From positions 15,223 to 79,222 of the forward strand of contig CALABO010000016.1 in assembly GCA_937885575.1 (NCBI GenBank): 64,000 nt of DNA, in the 5' to 3' direction. The position numbers and the translations under genes were made by a program. The DNA is from an uncultured Pseudomonadota bacterium (GTDB taxonomy: Bacteria; Pseudomonadota; Alphaproteobacteria; Rs-D84). Each line of letters opens with the position of its first letter. Positions within the stretch are counted from its first letter, which is position 1. The notes below the pieces were generated by a model, which saw only the letters and a list, made by a program, of their open reading frames with translations, ran no database searches and had not been told where the DNA came from. This document shows positions 7,916 through 22,300 of the stretch, piece by piece.

Positions 7916-8692
7916 TTAATATCCTCCTTTTCCTTTTAATAATGCCTCTGGGTGGCGTTCCAAATAATCGCTAAGCCGGGATACCGCACGTGCGGCCTCG
8001 CTAACGTCGCGAATCATTTTGTTAAAGTCCGACATTGTTGTCGTACCGGGCCCCGCAATCGAATCCGCAAGGCGATTTATACTAACCACCGCTTCGGTCG
8101 ATTGGCGCATCAATGCCGGCATATCATCGTGCAGTTGCTGTAAAACACTGTTCACATTTGTTGATATATCTGACAATGGAATTTTTTCAAGATTTTGCGA
8201 AATTTCATCAAACATCGACGGCACAGTTGGGATTTCAATATCTTCGATTCCGTACTTTTCCGCCTGGAAACGCGGGGGATATTTCGGATAAAAATCAAGT
8301 TCGATTGTCATTTGTCCCGTCAAAACATTTTGCGTTTGCAATTTACCTTTTAATCCGTGACCAATTAAATCGTTTATCCATTCTTTCATTTCCGAACGCG
8401 ACATTTCGCCCTGCGCCGTCATACGCGGATCAATGCGGACATAGACGGGGATAACAATTTTATCTTCGTTATTTGGAATAAGTTGTATTTTTTCCACGTG
8501 TCCAATCGGCACGCCACGAAAGTAAACATTTGAACCAACCGACAGGCCCTTGACCGAACCTTCGAAAAACAAAACCGGAGTCACATAATTGCGGTCAAAC
8601 CGCCGGCCAAAAAAGAACACGACAGTTCCAATGATAATCAAAATGATTAAAAATATAAATCCGCCTATTGCGCGCCGCGATGGTTGTTTCAT
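7916..8692 (-). CDS. mlaD: MlaD-type MCE-domain substrate-binding protein
   Basis: The periplasmic part of a phospholipid ABC transporter. The 258-residue product has one N-terminal membrane anchor (about residues 8-28). An MCE domain follows from about residue 38, with the typical VLFFEGSVKGLSVGSNVYFRGVPIGHV core. The C-terminal region is an amphipathic helix that would form the hexamer tube. The start overlaps the mlaF stop as ATGA and is preceded by GGGGGT. Confidence 0.92.
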   Translation of the reverse strand: MKQPSRRAIGGFIFLIILIIIGTVVFFFGRRFDRNYVTPVLFFEGSVKGLSVGSNVYFRGVPIGHVEKIQLIPNNEDKIVIPVYVRIDPRMTAQGEMSRSEMKEWINDLIGHGLKGKLQTQNVLTGQMTIELDFYPKYPPRFQAEKYGIEDIEIPTVPSMFDEISQNLEKIPLSDISTNVNSVLQQLHDDMPALMRQSTEAVVSINRLADSIAGPGTTTMSDFNKMIRDVSEAARAVSRLSDYLERHPEALLKGKGGY

Positions 8693-9462
8693 TTTTTACC
8701 CCCTTTGCATTTCGTTTCACGCGTCAGAAATTGTTTAATTTCCGTGTTTTTTGTCGTCTGTAAAATCTTTTGCGGCGCACCGTATGCAAGCACCGTTTTA
8801 TTTCCGATATATACCGAATTTGTCGCTATTGACATTATTGATGACAATTCGTGCGTTACCAATACGATTGTTGTCCCAAATTTTTTGTTTATTTCAACAA
8901 TCAAATCATCTAACTGCTTTGAACGAACGGGGTCAAGACCGGCGGATGGTTCATCGAAAAACAATGCACGCGGATTCAACGCCATTGCCCGCGCAAGTGC
9001 CGCACGTTTTATCATGCCGCCACTTGCGTCCGCGGGAAAAATATTTTCGTATCCGGAAAGCCCCACAAGTTGAAGTTTTTTGTGAACTTCTTTGTTTATC
9101 TCTTTACGTGACATATTTGTTTTCATTTCCATTGGCAATGCAACATTTTCACCAAAGGTCATTGATGAAAACAACGCGCCACTTTGATACGACACCCCAA
9201 ATGTTTCAATTATTTTTTCGCGCGCACGTTCCGACATTGCCCATAAATCTTGGCCGCCCACAATCACACGACCCAACATCGGTTTATTTAGTCCAACAAT
9301 CGAACGCATAATCGTGCTTTTGCCGCACCCCGACAATCCCATAATCACAAAGATATCGCCCGCGTTTATATTGAAATTCAGATTTTCCACAACGACGCGC
9401 CCGCCGTACCCCAGCGTTAGATTTTCGATACTGATAAAAGTCCCTGCACCTTTCCGCATCAT
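8689..9462 (-). CDS. mlaF: MlaF-type ABC ATPase
   Basis: The ATP-binding subunit of the lipid transporter, 257 residues. Walker A is GLSGCGKST, the Q-loop region reads SYQSGALFSSMTF, the signature is ASGGM (the Mla family usually has LSGGM), Walker B is ALFFDEPSAGLDP, and the switch His is in VTHE. The start is placed at ATG 9462, which overlaps the mlaE stop as ATGA, rather than at an upstream TTG. Confidence 0.93.
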   Translation of the reverse strand: MMRKGAGTFISIENLTLGYGGRVVVENLNFNINAGDIFVIMGLSGCGKSTIMRSIVGLNKPMLGRVIVGGQDLWAMSERAREKIIETFGVSYQSGALFSSMTFGENVALPMEMKTNMSRKEINKEVHKKLQLVGLSGYENIFPADASGGMIKRAALARAMALNPRALFFDEPSAGLDPVRSKQLDDLIVEINKKFGTTIVLVTHELSSIMSIATNSVYIGNKTVLAYGAPQKILQTTKNTEIKQFLTRETKCKGGKK

Positions 9463-10307
9463 ATTCCCAACCAATTAAATACCAATGTTAATATCGCCGT
9501 TGCAACAACGCACCCGACAATCGCCATAACCACCGCGCGTGTTGTCGCCCGCCCTATTCCGGCCGCGTTCTTTTCGGCGCGCAGGCCACAGATGCAACCC
9601 GTTATCGCAATCACCCAACCGAAAATCCAACCGTGAAAAACGCCGACCGCAAAATTCTTGAAACTTATCCAATCAAGGGTTGTTTGCCAATATTCCGCGA
9701 TTGAAACATTCATAATTGATATCGCAACACACATGCCACCAAATATCGCAACCACATCTGCAATAATGGTAAGCAATGGCATAGTTATCGTCAGGGCGAT
9801 GACACGTGGCAAAACCAAAAATTCCATTGGTGAAATCCCCATGGTTTTCAGTGCATCGATTTCATCGTTCGCGCGCATCGATCCGATTTCCGCGGCATAC
9901 GATGCGCCTGTGCGGCCGGCCATAATTATGCCCGTCATAATTGCACCAACAATACGCACCATGGAAATCGCAACAAGTGCCGCAACGTAAATTTCCGCGC
10001 CGAACATTTCCAATTGCATGTGGCCGACAAACGCGATGATTAAACCGATCATAAAACTTATCAGACACACAATCGGTATCGCACGCAGGCCGGCGGCATG
10101 AATTTCAACCCACAAATCAACACGTCGCATGTCGCCGCGTCCGCGCAACATATAATACATTGCGCGAAAGACACGACACACAAATCTACAATTGTTATAA
10201 ATGGATTGGCCGGTACGAACAGAAAAATCACCAAGACGCCCAAAGATATCATCTGGATCCCTGGGCGTTTGGTTTGGTTTTTTCAAATGATTTCTCCCCC
10301 CGTGCAT
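9459..10307 (-). CDS. mlaE: MlaE-type permease
   Basis: The inner-membrane permease of the Mla system, 282 residues, with five or six membrane spans from about residue 75. It has the conserved GRTGASYAAEIGSM-x-x-x-DEIDAL segment that contacts the ATPase. The ATG at 10307 follows AAGGAT. A TTG at 10286 with a stronger GGGGGAG site is an alternative start. The gene begins only 12 bases after the stop of the giant gene, with no terminator between, so it is probably read from the giant gene's promoter unless an internal promoter exists. Confidence 0.92.
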   Translation of the reverse strand: MHGGRNHLKKPNQTPRDPDDIFGRLGDFSVRTGQSIYNNCRFVCRVFRAMYYMLRGRGDMRRVDLWVEIHAAGLRAIPIVCLISFMIGLIIAFVGHMQLEMFGAEIYVAALVAISMVRIVGAIMTGIIMAGRTGASYAAEIGSMRANDEIDALKTMGISPMEFLVLPRVIALTITMPLLTIIADVVAIFGGMCVAISIMNVSIAEYWQTTLDWISFKNFAVGVFHGWIFGWVIAITGCICGLRAEKNAAGIGRATTRAVVMAIVGCVVATAILTLVFNWLGI

Positions 10308-10319
10308 ATGTCGTAATCC

Positions 10320-13300
10320 TTACCACATCTTGTATCCCGGTTTACAGGTTCGAACACATTTATTGGTGCGTTCATCCCAAACCTTGGTTCCGGTTTCATC
10401 GGTTTCGGTTTCACAAATCGAGACACATTCGCCATTTTGCAACGCGTACTTTTGCCCTTGGTACATGCACGCGGCGATTTCGCATTCGGATACATAACTG
10501 CTGACCGCGACATCTTTATTCGGGTCACCATCAACATAACGGTTCGCGCATTCAACACAGGACTTGTAGTCGGAACTCGGTTCATATCCCGGATCACACT
10601 TTGTCACAAAGCATTCCCAAGAAGACGGTCCAACTTGTTCACTTTCGGCACTGCCGTGTGCAACGGTGCAGGTATCCCGGACACATGCGTTACCGGATTC
10701 ATGGTACCCATTGGCCTCGTCACATTCAATGACCGTGCAGGGTCCGTATGTTCCGATCGCCGGGTTCCAAATGCGGGCCGCACTGGTCGCATTCGGGATT
10801 GAACATGCACGCGTATTGCTTACGCATTCGCCATGTTCAATATGTTCATCCTGTGCGCAACTGTTCGGATCAATAAAGCATTCCTTTTTCGATGTTGCAC
10901 CCGGCAAAGATGTCTTGCCATCCGGACAATCCTTGCAGGTCAGACCATCGTCACCGTATTGGCCGGCCGGGCATATCGTGCACGATGCGGTGCAATCGTT
11001 GTTAAAGTTGGAATCAGTGCAGGTAAGTTCTGGGTAACCATATCCCAGTTTACAGGTCGTTGGATTCCAATTGCAGATATTGCCATTGTTCGACACAAAT
11101 CCGCAACCAGAATTCACACCGTCACCATTGATTTCGCATTCGCAATCTGTACATGTACCGTTCACTTCGACCTGTTTGTTTCCGCACTGCGTGCACGATG
11201 CAGTGCAACTTGTGGTATCGTCTGAACAATCCAACGTCGGGTTCACATAACCGGTCTGGCAACTTACCGGCCCCCATGCACATGTATCGTCATCGGTTGA
11301 CAATGTTCCGCACGATGTTGTGCCGGTTCCGGCGGTGCAATTACATTGCTGGCACTGATTATTCAACGATATCTTATCGGCCGCGCATTCGGTCCAATCT
11401 GCGGCAAGTACCGTTGCACCATCTGTTTTATAGGTGTATTCCGTACCAAGGTTTGCGTAACCACTATCAAACGTTCCCACACCACCAGATTCAACCGCCC
11501 ATTGGGTCATTATATGACGCGGTTTGCGATAGTGTTCCGCACTCCAATCAAGCGTTGTGAACGGTGCATCATATGTCACGGATTGTGTATAATTCTGATT
11601 TGGTGTTCCACCGTTCGGTTTATATGTGATACCGTTTTCATTTGGATATGTTTTTGCCACACACTTTTGTAATGTAGAATTCCATTCATATCCCGTATGA
11701 CAGGTCACCACGCATTCGCCAGGATTTGGGATATCCAATGTGCAGTGATCTTCCGGCAAGCAATTATTGCAATATACCGCGCGGAAGTTTTTATCGGTTG
11801 TATAATTCCAAGTCACCGTATCACCGGCCGCGTGTATTTGTTGGTCGCCATCAAACTCCCACCCCGCGAATGTGGAGTTCTCACGAGAACACCCATAAAC
11901 CGTAGCATTTGCCTTGATTGTGTACGGTGTCCCATAACCCACAAGTTCACTAACTGGCGGAATGCCCGTACCCGTACCACAATTGTAGATTGCATTGGAT
12001 TGCGAAAGGGTGCAAATCGGTGCACAGTTTGTTCCGTTGCATTCGCATCCACCGTATATATAACCATCGGGGCAGCTTTCCTCGCTCGCATTGCACGCAC
12101 ATTCGTTGGAATTTGTGGCATATGTCGTGCAACCATCCGCATCGCATGTGCACTGTGCCCATTGTGCCGACAGTGTTGTATCGGTTGCGTCATTATAGAC
12201 ATAATTACCCGAAAGTGTCGCGGTCCCGTTTGTGAACGTGCTGCTTGACCCGGATTCAACGTTCCAATGTGTCATGATATGATTGGTATATGTGAATCGT
12301 GTGCCGCCCTCGGTCGTGAATGATTGACCATAGTAAACACCTTGGTTATATGTTTCATTCGTACCGTTGTTTGACAGGTAATGTATGGTATGTGCACCCG
12401 GTACGCATGCATCAGCCGATGAAGAACCCGCCGGCGATGTGTATCCGTTCTGACACGGCACACAAGTATTACCCGATTGATATGTGTTCGCCGGACAAAT
12501 TTCACATTGGCAATTTTCATTAGACACCCAACCATCACCGCATTCATTATAACTTACGACACAGTTAGTATCATTGCATACAACATTCGCGTTTCCGTCC
12601 TCATTTCCGTAACCCACCAAGCACTGACCAACCGCAGTACAGGTATTGTTCGCTGTGGCACCGGGTGTGCAAGATGCGGCACCATTACCAGTCGTGCATG
12701 TACATGGTATGCATTCACCATTGACGATTACTTCGCCCTCTTGGCATTCGCCACATGTCAATGTACAATTCGTGTTACCCGTTCCCGTACATTGCATATT
12801 CGGTGAAACATAGCCATCCTGGCATACTGGGTTTGTCCAGTTACAAGTATTGCCGGCGGTAGATAATGTTCCGCACGATTCCGCGCCAGTGCCAGTCGTG
12901 CATTCGCACGATTCCCAATGCGCATCCAACCAGGTATCGCCCGCAGTATTATACTGATACCAATGATTCAATTCCGGATAAGCACCACCCGATACTGTAT
13001 CCCATACCGTGATAATGCTGTTAGTTTTGCTAAATATAGTGCCCTGCTTTGTCACAAATCCACTATTATATGTCACATTTTGGATTACAGGTTGATCTGT
13101 TACACCAGTTGCTGTATTTACGCCACCGGCTGCTTGGTATGTGATTGTGTATGGATTACCGTTGCCATAACAATCTTCGATCGATGTTGAACCCGCAGGC
13201 GATGTATAACCTTCTGGGCAACTCTCACATTCGAGACCATTCGGTCCATATGTCCCAGCTGGACACACCTGGCACTTTACGGTGCAAGATTGATTGCTAC

Positions 13301-16300
13301 TACCTTCGCAGATAATGTTCGGATAACCGTATCCCAAACCGCATGTCGCCGGTCCCCAGTTACACATATTATCACTGATAGACATTGTCCCGCACGATAC
13401 AGCGCCCGTTGTAGTGTCAGGCGTGCATCTGCAATCCGTACAATCGCCGCTCACTTCAACTTGATTGGCAGGGCAGATACCACAAGATGCGATGCAACTT
13501 GTATTGCCTGTGCCTGTGCAATTCCATGCAGGATTCACAAAGCCGGTCAAGCATGCCACAGGATGCGTCCATTCGCATGTATTGGAAATGGTTGACAAAG
13601 ATCCACATGATGTATTTGTCGCCCCTGTGCCAATTGTACAGTTACACTTGACACAATCATTTCCAATTAATATTTCATCCGATGCGCACTGAATATTAGT
13701 ATATTCTGCGGTGAATGTTTGGTCAGATGTATAATTCCATGTGATACGGTCACCAGCCTGGTGCAATTGACCATCACCATTGAACCGCCACCCTGCAAAG
13801 TTAAATCCGGTCTTTTGACAATTTGCGCCACCTTCATTCTTTACAGTATAATCGGCATCATATTCGGCCGTATCTGTGGCGGTTACCGGCATACCCGTTC
13901 CGTCACCACAATCATAGGTTATATTTGATGTGATCGGATTACATACAGCGGCCGGAGTATACGCCGTTGGCTGATCCAGTTCGTATCCAGTGTCGCACCA
14001 ATTTATATAAGCGCATGTATCATTCGTCACAATCGGTGTACACCCAGCAACATGCGGATTTAACGGATTAATACACTGGCATTGATTCCATTGTGCCTTA
14101 ATCTTGTGAGTGGATATTCCACTGTACACACCGACATTGTTGTATGTGCACATTACGTTTGTTCCGGCCGAGTACAAATCATTACCCGTGGCCAATTTCC
14201 ACCCAAGGAATTGCATAGCATTGTTGTTATGCGTCGGTGCCGCCGCCAAGGTCAGATTGTTTGCCGGATGTGTGCCACATGATTCACAGGCCGGAGATGT
14301 GCAGCCATTGCCATCGACACAGAATTGGCAACTGCCGTTCTGGTCAATCGGATTCCCGCCGTTTTCGTCCCAATCGACGGTTATCGTTTCTCCATAACAT
14401 GATGTTGCGGCCACCCCTGATGTAAAGCCATTATCACAAGATTTACATTCGTTGCCGTCCTGATATGTGCCGGGCTCGCATTGCCGGCAAGATGCATTAC
14501 AATTTGTATTGCATTCGCCGGTACATGTCGGCAATTCGTTTGGAACATATCCAGGCATGCAGGTAACGGTCGGGACACAGGCATTATTCACAACGGACAC
14601 CGAACATCCCTGGACCCCGGTTCCCGATGTGCATTGGCACGCCACCCAATCGGCCAACAAGGTTGTATCGTTTTCATTAAGGTAAGTGTATTCCGTCGAA
14701 AGTTCCGCCACCCCATCTGGGAATGTATAGGTGGTTGCGTTACTAACCCAACGGCAAAGCACTTCGCCACTCTTACTAAACGTGTCGCCACCAAGTGTTG
14801 TGAATGTTTCATTCAGTCTCAAACTTTGTGTTCTGGGCTGGGTCGGTGTTCCGCCGTTTGGTTTATATGTCAACGTGAACCGTGGATCTGGTGACAGGAC
14901 GCAACTGCAACTGTTTGTGTCCCAAGTATAATCGTTGTTGCAATTGATTGTGGCAACGCAACTGTTCACAGTGCAAGAACCATTAGCGATACCGTTTGCG
15001 GGGCACCCTTCGCACCAATGGGCATACCATGTCACATCATTATTTATTGGTGTTCCCGGTTGAACCTGTTGCCCGCCCGTCGCGTCGGTCCACCAACCCA
15101 CAAAGTTATATGTCACACCACACGCATCACGTGTCGGATCGATCGGCCATTTGTCTGTTCCAACCTGACTCGCATTCCAGTGGGCATACCACGTGGCGTC
15201 GGTTGTATAGCCCTTGCCATCATCCATACCATCCTGGGTAATATAACTCTTTAGTTGCCCGCCAACCGACCGTGCGTCTGTGTACTGGGTGACACCAGAT
15301 GCCGTTTTATAGTATCCATTGAACGTTAGGTTAACGCCCCTATCCGTGATGGTTGCACCATAGCAATTCGGATCATCATTATCACAATGATTGAATGTTG
15401 CGGTAACAACACAATTCGGCAACTTATCTACCGATAATGGATGGTCGGATATAGTCATCAGGTATTGATTTGTCCGCGCAGGATTCAGGTACACACCGGT
15501 ATTTTCGGTTGTATAGAGCTTTTCCTGGCCTGGTGTTACATCACCCCCGCAATTCGCATCCAATGTGATTTCATGGTCAGCCAATTTTGTACACTGAACC
15601 CCAACATCGGTGCTTAGGTAGTAATCCGGCGTATAACCAGGTTTGCACATGATTGTAAACGGTTCACAATATTGCGTTGACGGAACATCATGCACACATT
15701 CATTACTGCCATAATACTGTGCCCCCGATACCGAAGATGTTAATTGCGGATAAACACAGGTAAGAACTCCCTCCTCATTAGGACAATCCGACACCGGTTG
15801 TGTGCACGGGATTTCGACATTGCATGTTTTGTAACAATGTTGTGGTGATGTCGCATTTATGTTGGAATGGTCGTATCCCGTCGGGCATGTCTTGCAAGAA
15901 CCGTCAAAATACGATCCATCTGAACATTCTTTATAATGTGCATTGAGCGTTGGATTATCGTCTGTGAAAATCCACAAGATCGAATCACCCGGCCAATATG
16001 TGTTAGAATTCAAATTGAATTTCCAATTTTCGAATTCATGTGCCCTTGTCGTTTCCGTGGCCGGTTTTGAACAAGGTATAAAGTTTTCACGCACAGTGTA
16101 TGATGTATTCTGGTATGCAAGTTGATTGTCGGTCGCACTGCCACCCTGACCATCTTCACTGTTGCAATTATATGTCACCGTATATGACTTGCCAGACCAA
16201 TGTGCACACAATGTACGATCACCGGAAACCGCTATGGTTTGATTACCCATGGACACAAGCGCCCCACCGTCGCATGCGTTCCACCAACCGGCAAATGTGT

Positions 16301-19300
16301 AGCCATCGCGGCTCATGATGTCTTCGCCAGGTAAATCGACACTGCCATTCAGCCATCTTGCCTGCCATGTCTGGTTGTTTTGCGCAGTAGTACCGATACT
16401 CTGACCTGCACCTGTAATGTAACGGTTTATGCCAATTACTGGATCAATCTCTGCACCAGTGGTGTCATAAAAACCATCAAACACAAAATCAACATTATCC
16501 GATAATTGTCCACCATACATGTCATGCCAATTAAACATTGCGCCATTACCATTAAGTGTCACCGTGGCATATGTACTTGGCGTCCCAGATTCCAACGGAT
16601 AATCATTCGGTGTCATCATGTATGTTCGGTTATAATCGCGGTAAACGCCATGATTGAACCACGTATAGAGTGTCGATGGATTCGCCAATGTTCCATTATC
16701 ATTATAAAGATTCGAATTCAGCGCGATAGTATATCTGTTGTCACGGCATTCGGTTCCAACAAGGTCATAACCGTTGTTACAGATTATGTCATTAGGACAA
16801 ATTGGTAAACTTTGTTGACCTTGTGGCAAACATGTTGCACCAGGGCGATTGTATTTTATGCCCCATTGTGGATAATCCGAATGGTTTGGTGCGCAAGATT
16901 GCATGCCAACTGGCAATGGGCTTGGGCAACCCGAATCTTGGCAATCATATTCGCAGTTGCCATAACATTGTTCCGCACCAATTGCATGTGGGTTATCGGT
17001 GAAACCGTCTGGGCATGGATAGCATTTGTTACCGTCCCAGTATTCGCCCTGCTCGCATTGACTCCAATCCGGTTCCCATACTTGGTTATTATCAGTTAAC
17101 ACTGTGGGGTCTGGCAATCTCCATTGCCCGTTACTCACATAGCCCATCTGGACATCATTATACTTATATCCTGCAAAAACATACCCTGAACGTCTTGGCA
17201 ATTGTGAACCGGATAATCTTGTAACATTGAACGGCCCATTTGCAGTATATCCCCATCCATTATCATATTTTTCATACAAAATTTCTATCCCGGGTTCTGT
17301 TGCATCCGTTTGAGCCAAAGTCACATAATACACATTTCCATTATTCCAATCCGGGGTAAAGTCTTCATTGGCGTAAACATCACTCCATGTTGCCGTATAT
17401 TCGGTATCACGCGCGGTGAATGTTGTGTTGTGGTTGCCCATCCAGCTAGTAAATGTATAACCCGCGTTTGAACATGCCGATGTCGGTGGAACCCGAACAG
17501 TGCCGCCATTCTGAACAGATTGGGTGTAATTCGGTAACGGATCTTCACCCGCGCCGCACCTGAATGTGATTGTAAATGGACCCGTTGGACGGCCACACCG
17601 TGCATACCACGTATGGTTATTATCCGTATAATTGGGTTCCTGTTCTACACGGCCATCTGGACGAATCACCCTATCACCACCACTTAATGCATCATAGTAG
17701 CCCTTGAATTCATATCCCGCGTTCGGTGTTGGCAGTTCATCATCGGTTAACGTCAAATTCGGATCAAATGTTCCGGTTGCGGCCCGATTCCAACCAACAT
17801 TGTATTTTTCATACAATTTTGTTGGTGTGTTATTGGATGGTTGACAGTTATTTCTGTCTGACACTAATTTTACTTCGTATATCACATCAGACCAATGTGC
17901 ATACACAGTCATATCATTGTTCACCAAAGAACTTGAATCCACTTGGTTGCCCCCCATGGGTAAATCATACCATCCATCAAATACAAAACCCGGGCGTGTT
18001 GGCACTGGTAAATCATTCCCAGACGAACTTATCGTCCCCAGTGTCCGCGATTGCCACCGGGCGTGCCATGTGGCATCATCGGTATATCCCGTGCCAGCGG
18101 CTATACCACTTCCGTTAATATAACCATCGACATCTATATAACGTGGTGAACCATTCACAGATTTCCAGAAACCTTGGTAATCAAATAGAACATTCGCGTC
18201 CATGCTGCCCATGTACGTTTGACCATTCCAAATCAGTGATGCACCTTGACCATTAAGGTTAAATGTCACGATTGCATAATTTAGCGGATTTTCGCTAAGC
18301 GGGTTCTGGTTCGCCCTCATTTCACCCGTATAATTGGAATACAAATACACCCCACGGTTATGCCAGGTATATAAAACTTCTGGATCACTGCTCACCCCAT
18401 GTATTATATGCGATTCTAATGTGATGGTGTGTTTTTCATCTTCCACACAACTCTGACCATCCTGGGCCGGAACCCAACCAAGGTCACAGTCCGTAATCAT
18501 ATACGGGCAATTCGGCGTCGGATTAGTGTTCGAAACACAGGTCTGTGTTCCATTGTTGTATTCTTTGCCATTATTTTGAACACTTGGATCATTTGGATTG
18601 TATACACAATTCGCACCATGAACCGTTGGACATCCATTGGTCAAACAGATTGAACAAATCTTATAACACTGATTCACGTTCGTCGCATTCGCATCAGCTA
18701 AAGGATACGCGCCACCTGTTGCATCACTGCAACTTTTGCAAACGCCATTATCCCAGTACTGACCGGCCGCACACGGTCCCCACTGAGCATCCCAGGTTTC
18801 ATTTGCTGATATACTTGCCGGCAATGCCCAATTTGCACCACTAAAGTTTCCTCTCTGTGCCTGGGTTGTGCTATCCAACCATCCGTTAAAGTTAGACCCT
18901 TGTTTGGTTGGCAAAGAATCACCCGGTATAGATGTAATCTGTGTCGTTAACCCGGCATTCTTGTACCACCCTAGGTCAACCGCGTACCATAATTCTTGAT
19001 ATTCGTTTGACGGGAACATTCCGCCGTTCTCGTTCAAATCCACATGATATACCGCCTTGGTATCCGGGACAAAAACTTCATCAAAACAATGATTCCATGC
19101 AAAATATGAACCGGCATCAAGAAGAATTTCAGGATGTGTGGATCCCTTCCATTGATTGAATGCAACCCCAGAACACACCGTTGCCGCCGGGGCGGTTAAG
19201 TTAGCATCCCCCATATGCACCGTATAAGTATATATGTCGCCACCATTTGCACTGCATCTGAATTTGATGGTAAATGTGCCTGGATTATCAATATACTGTG

Positions 19301-22300
19301 CATACCATTTTTGGTTATTATCAGTAATGGTTGTGGATGGCAGTGGTTGATAACCATCTGAACTCACATAACCGTCTGCCTGAATCATTTGTTGCCCGCC
19401 ACTCCGTCTGTTAAAGTATCCTTTAAATACTTTGCATGTTTCTGATGGGGATGGTAATTCATCAGGATCCAAGTTCAGAGAAGATGTAAATCTGTTATCG
19501 GTCCTGGACCAACCAATTGTATATTTTTCAAACAGTTTGCTGACAAAGTTTGAACCTTCTATACCATTATTACTATCCAATGTTACATAGTATGTATTCC
19601 ATTCGCAAGTGTTGTTTTCCCAATGCTGGTATTCTGGGCAAATTGGGTCTTGTGTCGGATCCACATTACATGTTTGTGGAGTTATCGTGGCATCTGTCAT
19701 TGGATTAAGACAGGCATTCGGATCATACTCTGGGACATATCCGGTTTGGGCCGCCGGATTACCTTCAAGATACCAACATGTAGCACCCGCCGGATACTGT
19801 GGTGTTGGACACTGTGCCGGATTTGCCGGATAACCAGCCCACGTACAAGGCACCGGGCAAGACGGACGACATTTACCAAGGGATGGGACATATATTTGAC
19901 CCGCCTCGCATTGACCATAACTTGCCGTGAAAATCGGAGTAATGTTACAATAATTCCATGAATTAATCATATAGTTCGAAGTTCCGGGATAATATACCTG
20001 GTTATTGCCATTGAATGTCCAACCATTGAATAACTGATCGTTTGATTGACAAGTTATTGTCGTTCCGTTGGATTCCACATAATATGGTTCGCCGTATGTT
20101 GCCTGGGTTCCGGAAAGTGTCCCAGGGGCGGTACTGGAATCGCATCTGTAATAAACATCATACTCTGTCGCGTTGCAACTAACGTTATTCAACACGCTTG
20201 CATCACCGATTGAACCATTGACGGTGAATATACCTCCGTTAGTGGCGCTGTTGTCATGTGTATAACAAGTGTAATTGTTATTATTACAGCCGGTACACGC
20301 TTCGCACTTAAGGGTATATATACATTCTGTTCCATTGCTATTGAGTGCGCCACTTACAAAAGTTGCGTGCGCATTGTTTGGTAATGTTCTTGCCGGGCAT
20401 AGTTCAGATGCATTTGGCACGCAAACACCATTTTCCAAGTTATACCCGCTCTCACATCCCCACCATGCATAGTAATCCTTGTCACCACAATCCGTGTTGC
20501 TTATTACAGGATTTTGCGTACACCCGGCGGTCAATTCCGGATTCGTGCACCATCCATTGAATACCTTGTGCGAACCGGCTTGCGGCGTTATCGAACAATT
20601 GATAGCGAACGCATTACCAAAGGTATAACTTGTCGTTGAACACCCACTGTATATCGCATTACCATTATGATATGTGATGCTATAAGTACCAGGTGTCCAA
20701 TGAGCATACAAATTCGTTGTTGCGCCCGTTGGTGTATACGGCATATTGGCATTTCCGGCCGATACCCCATTGTACATATCTGTCCACCAACCGTTAAATG
20801 TATAACATTGACGTTGGGCATCAGGTAATGTTATTGAACCATCCTGCCACTGGGCGTGCCAAACAGTTGAATTACTCTGATTTTGTTGCGCCGCGATGTT
20901 ACCATTGGTGCTAATATAACCAGTATCAAATATATATTGGCTTCCGCCATATACCGAAGGATAAAAACCTTGGAAATCGAACGTCGCCGTTAATGTGGCC
21001 GTAGAACTAGAATAACCATTCCAGATAACATTACCGCCATTTCCGTTTAGGATTACATCCGCCGATTTTTCAGGTACGGCATACAACGACTGCTCATCAT
21101 TCATCAGATACACATAACCATTATCCAAATACGCCCCGCCATTTGGCCCATATTTTGTATAAAGGACTTCTGGCGAACTGGCGTGACCATTGAAACCATC
21201 AATATGACTATTCAAAGTTATCATATAATTGTTCGGAACGCACGCGGTGTTATTACCATTTGGTGTATAACCAGGCAAACAATGAAGAACCGTTATCGGG
21301 CAATTTTGTTCATAATTTGGCTGACATGTGCCCGTTCCTGGATAATACAAATTACCATTCATGTTCGAATTATTTCCAAATTCGCAATAATTGACCCCTT
21401 CGGTTTGTGGGCAAACCGGGGTGCAAATCGAACATTGCCTGTAACATTGATATATGCTTGTTGCATTGGCTTCCCCAAGAGGAAAATCCCCATTCGTTGC
21501 CGTGTTACACGTTACACAGACCCCGTTGTTCCAATATTCATTAGGGTTACACTGGCTCCATATCGCACACCAATCTTCATCGTTTTGAATCAGTGTTGCA
21601 GGTGACACCGACCATATTCCACCGATGTTACGCACACGCGCATCGCCCGCAAGATTGTTGTACCCAACAAAAGTCCACCCGCTACGTGTTGGCAATTGTT
21701 GCGTGGTAAGTTCCGTGATCGGATTTGAAAGGGTTCCGCCAACATTTGTTCTGTACCAGTTAACACCATATTTTTCCCATAATTCTTGAACACCAGAATT
21801 ACCAAATGTGCCTGTTTGGGTTGAATCGTCGCAAGAATATGCATGCAAATTTACATGATACACGTTGCCGTCATTCCAATCTGCGATAAATGTTTCACCA
21901 TGAGTCTGTTCCCACGGATATTGATATGTAGAACTCTGCGCATTAAGTGTGGTGGGGTGATTACCAGTTGTCGTAGCTTTCCACCGGCTATACGAATACC
22001 CAGGGTTGTTCGTGCAAGCCGAATTTGATGGAACAGTTATATTTTCACCATAATGCACGGTTTGTGAATCTACTATCGGATTTCCGCCCTCTTCACAGAT
22101 GAACTTGATAGTGTATGTTTGGTTCGAATCCGGAATACAGTCATTGGCATCGTTATTCCAGATATATCCAGTGGTACAATTTGGTGTGTAACGACAAGTG
22201 CTCGCGGTTATCAGATCGCAATTTTCCGTCTTACGACACTTTGTAATAGATTCCGTAGGTTCGTAGTACCCGCCTTGTGAATTTGACGTAGTATCATAAT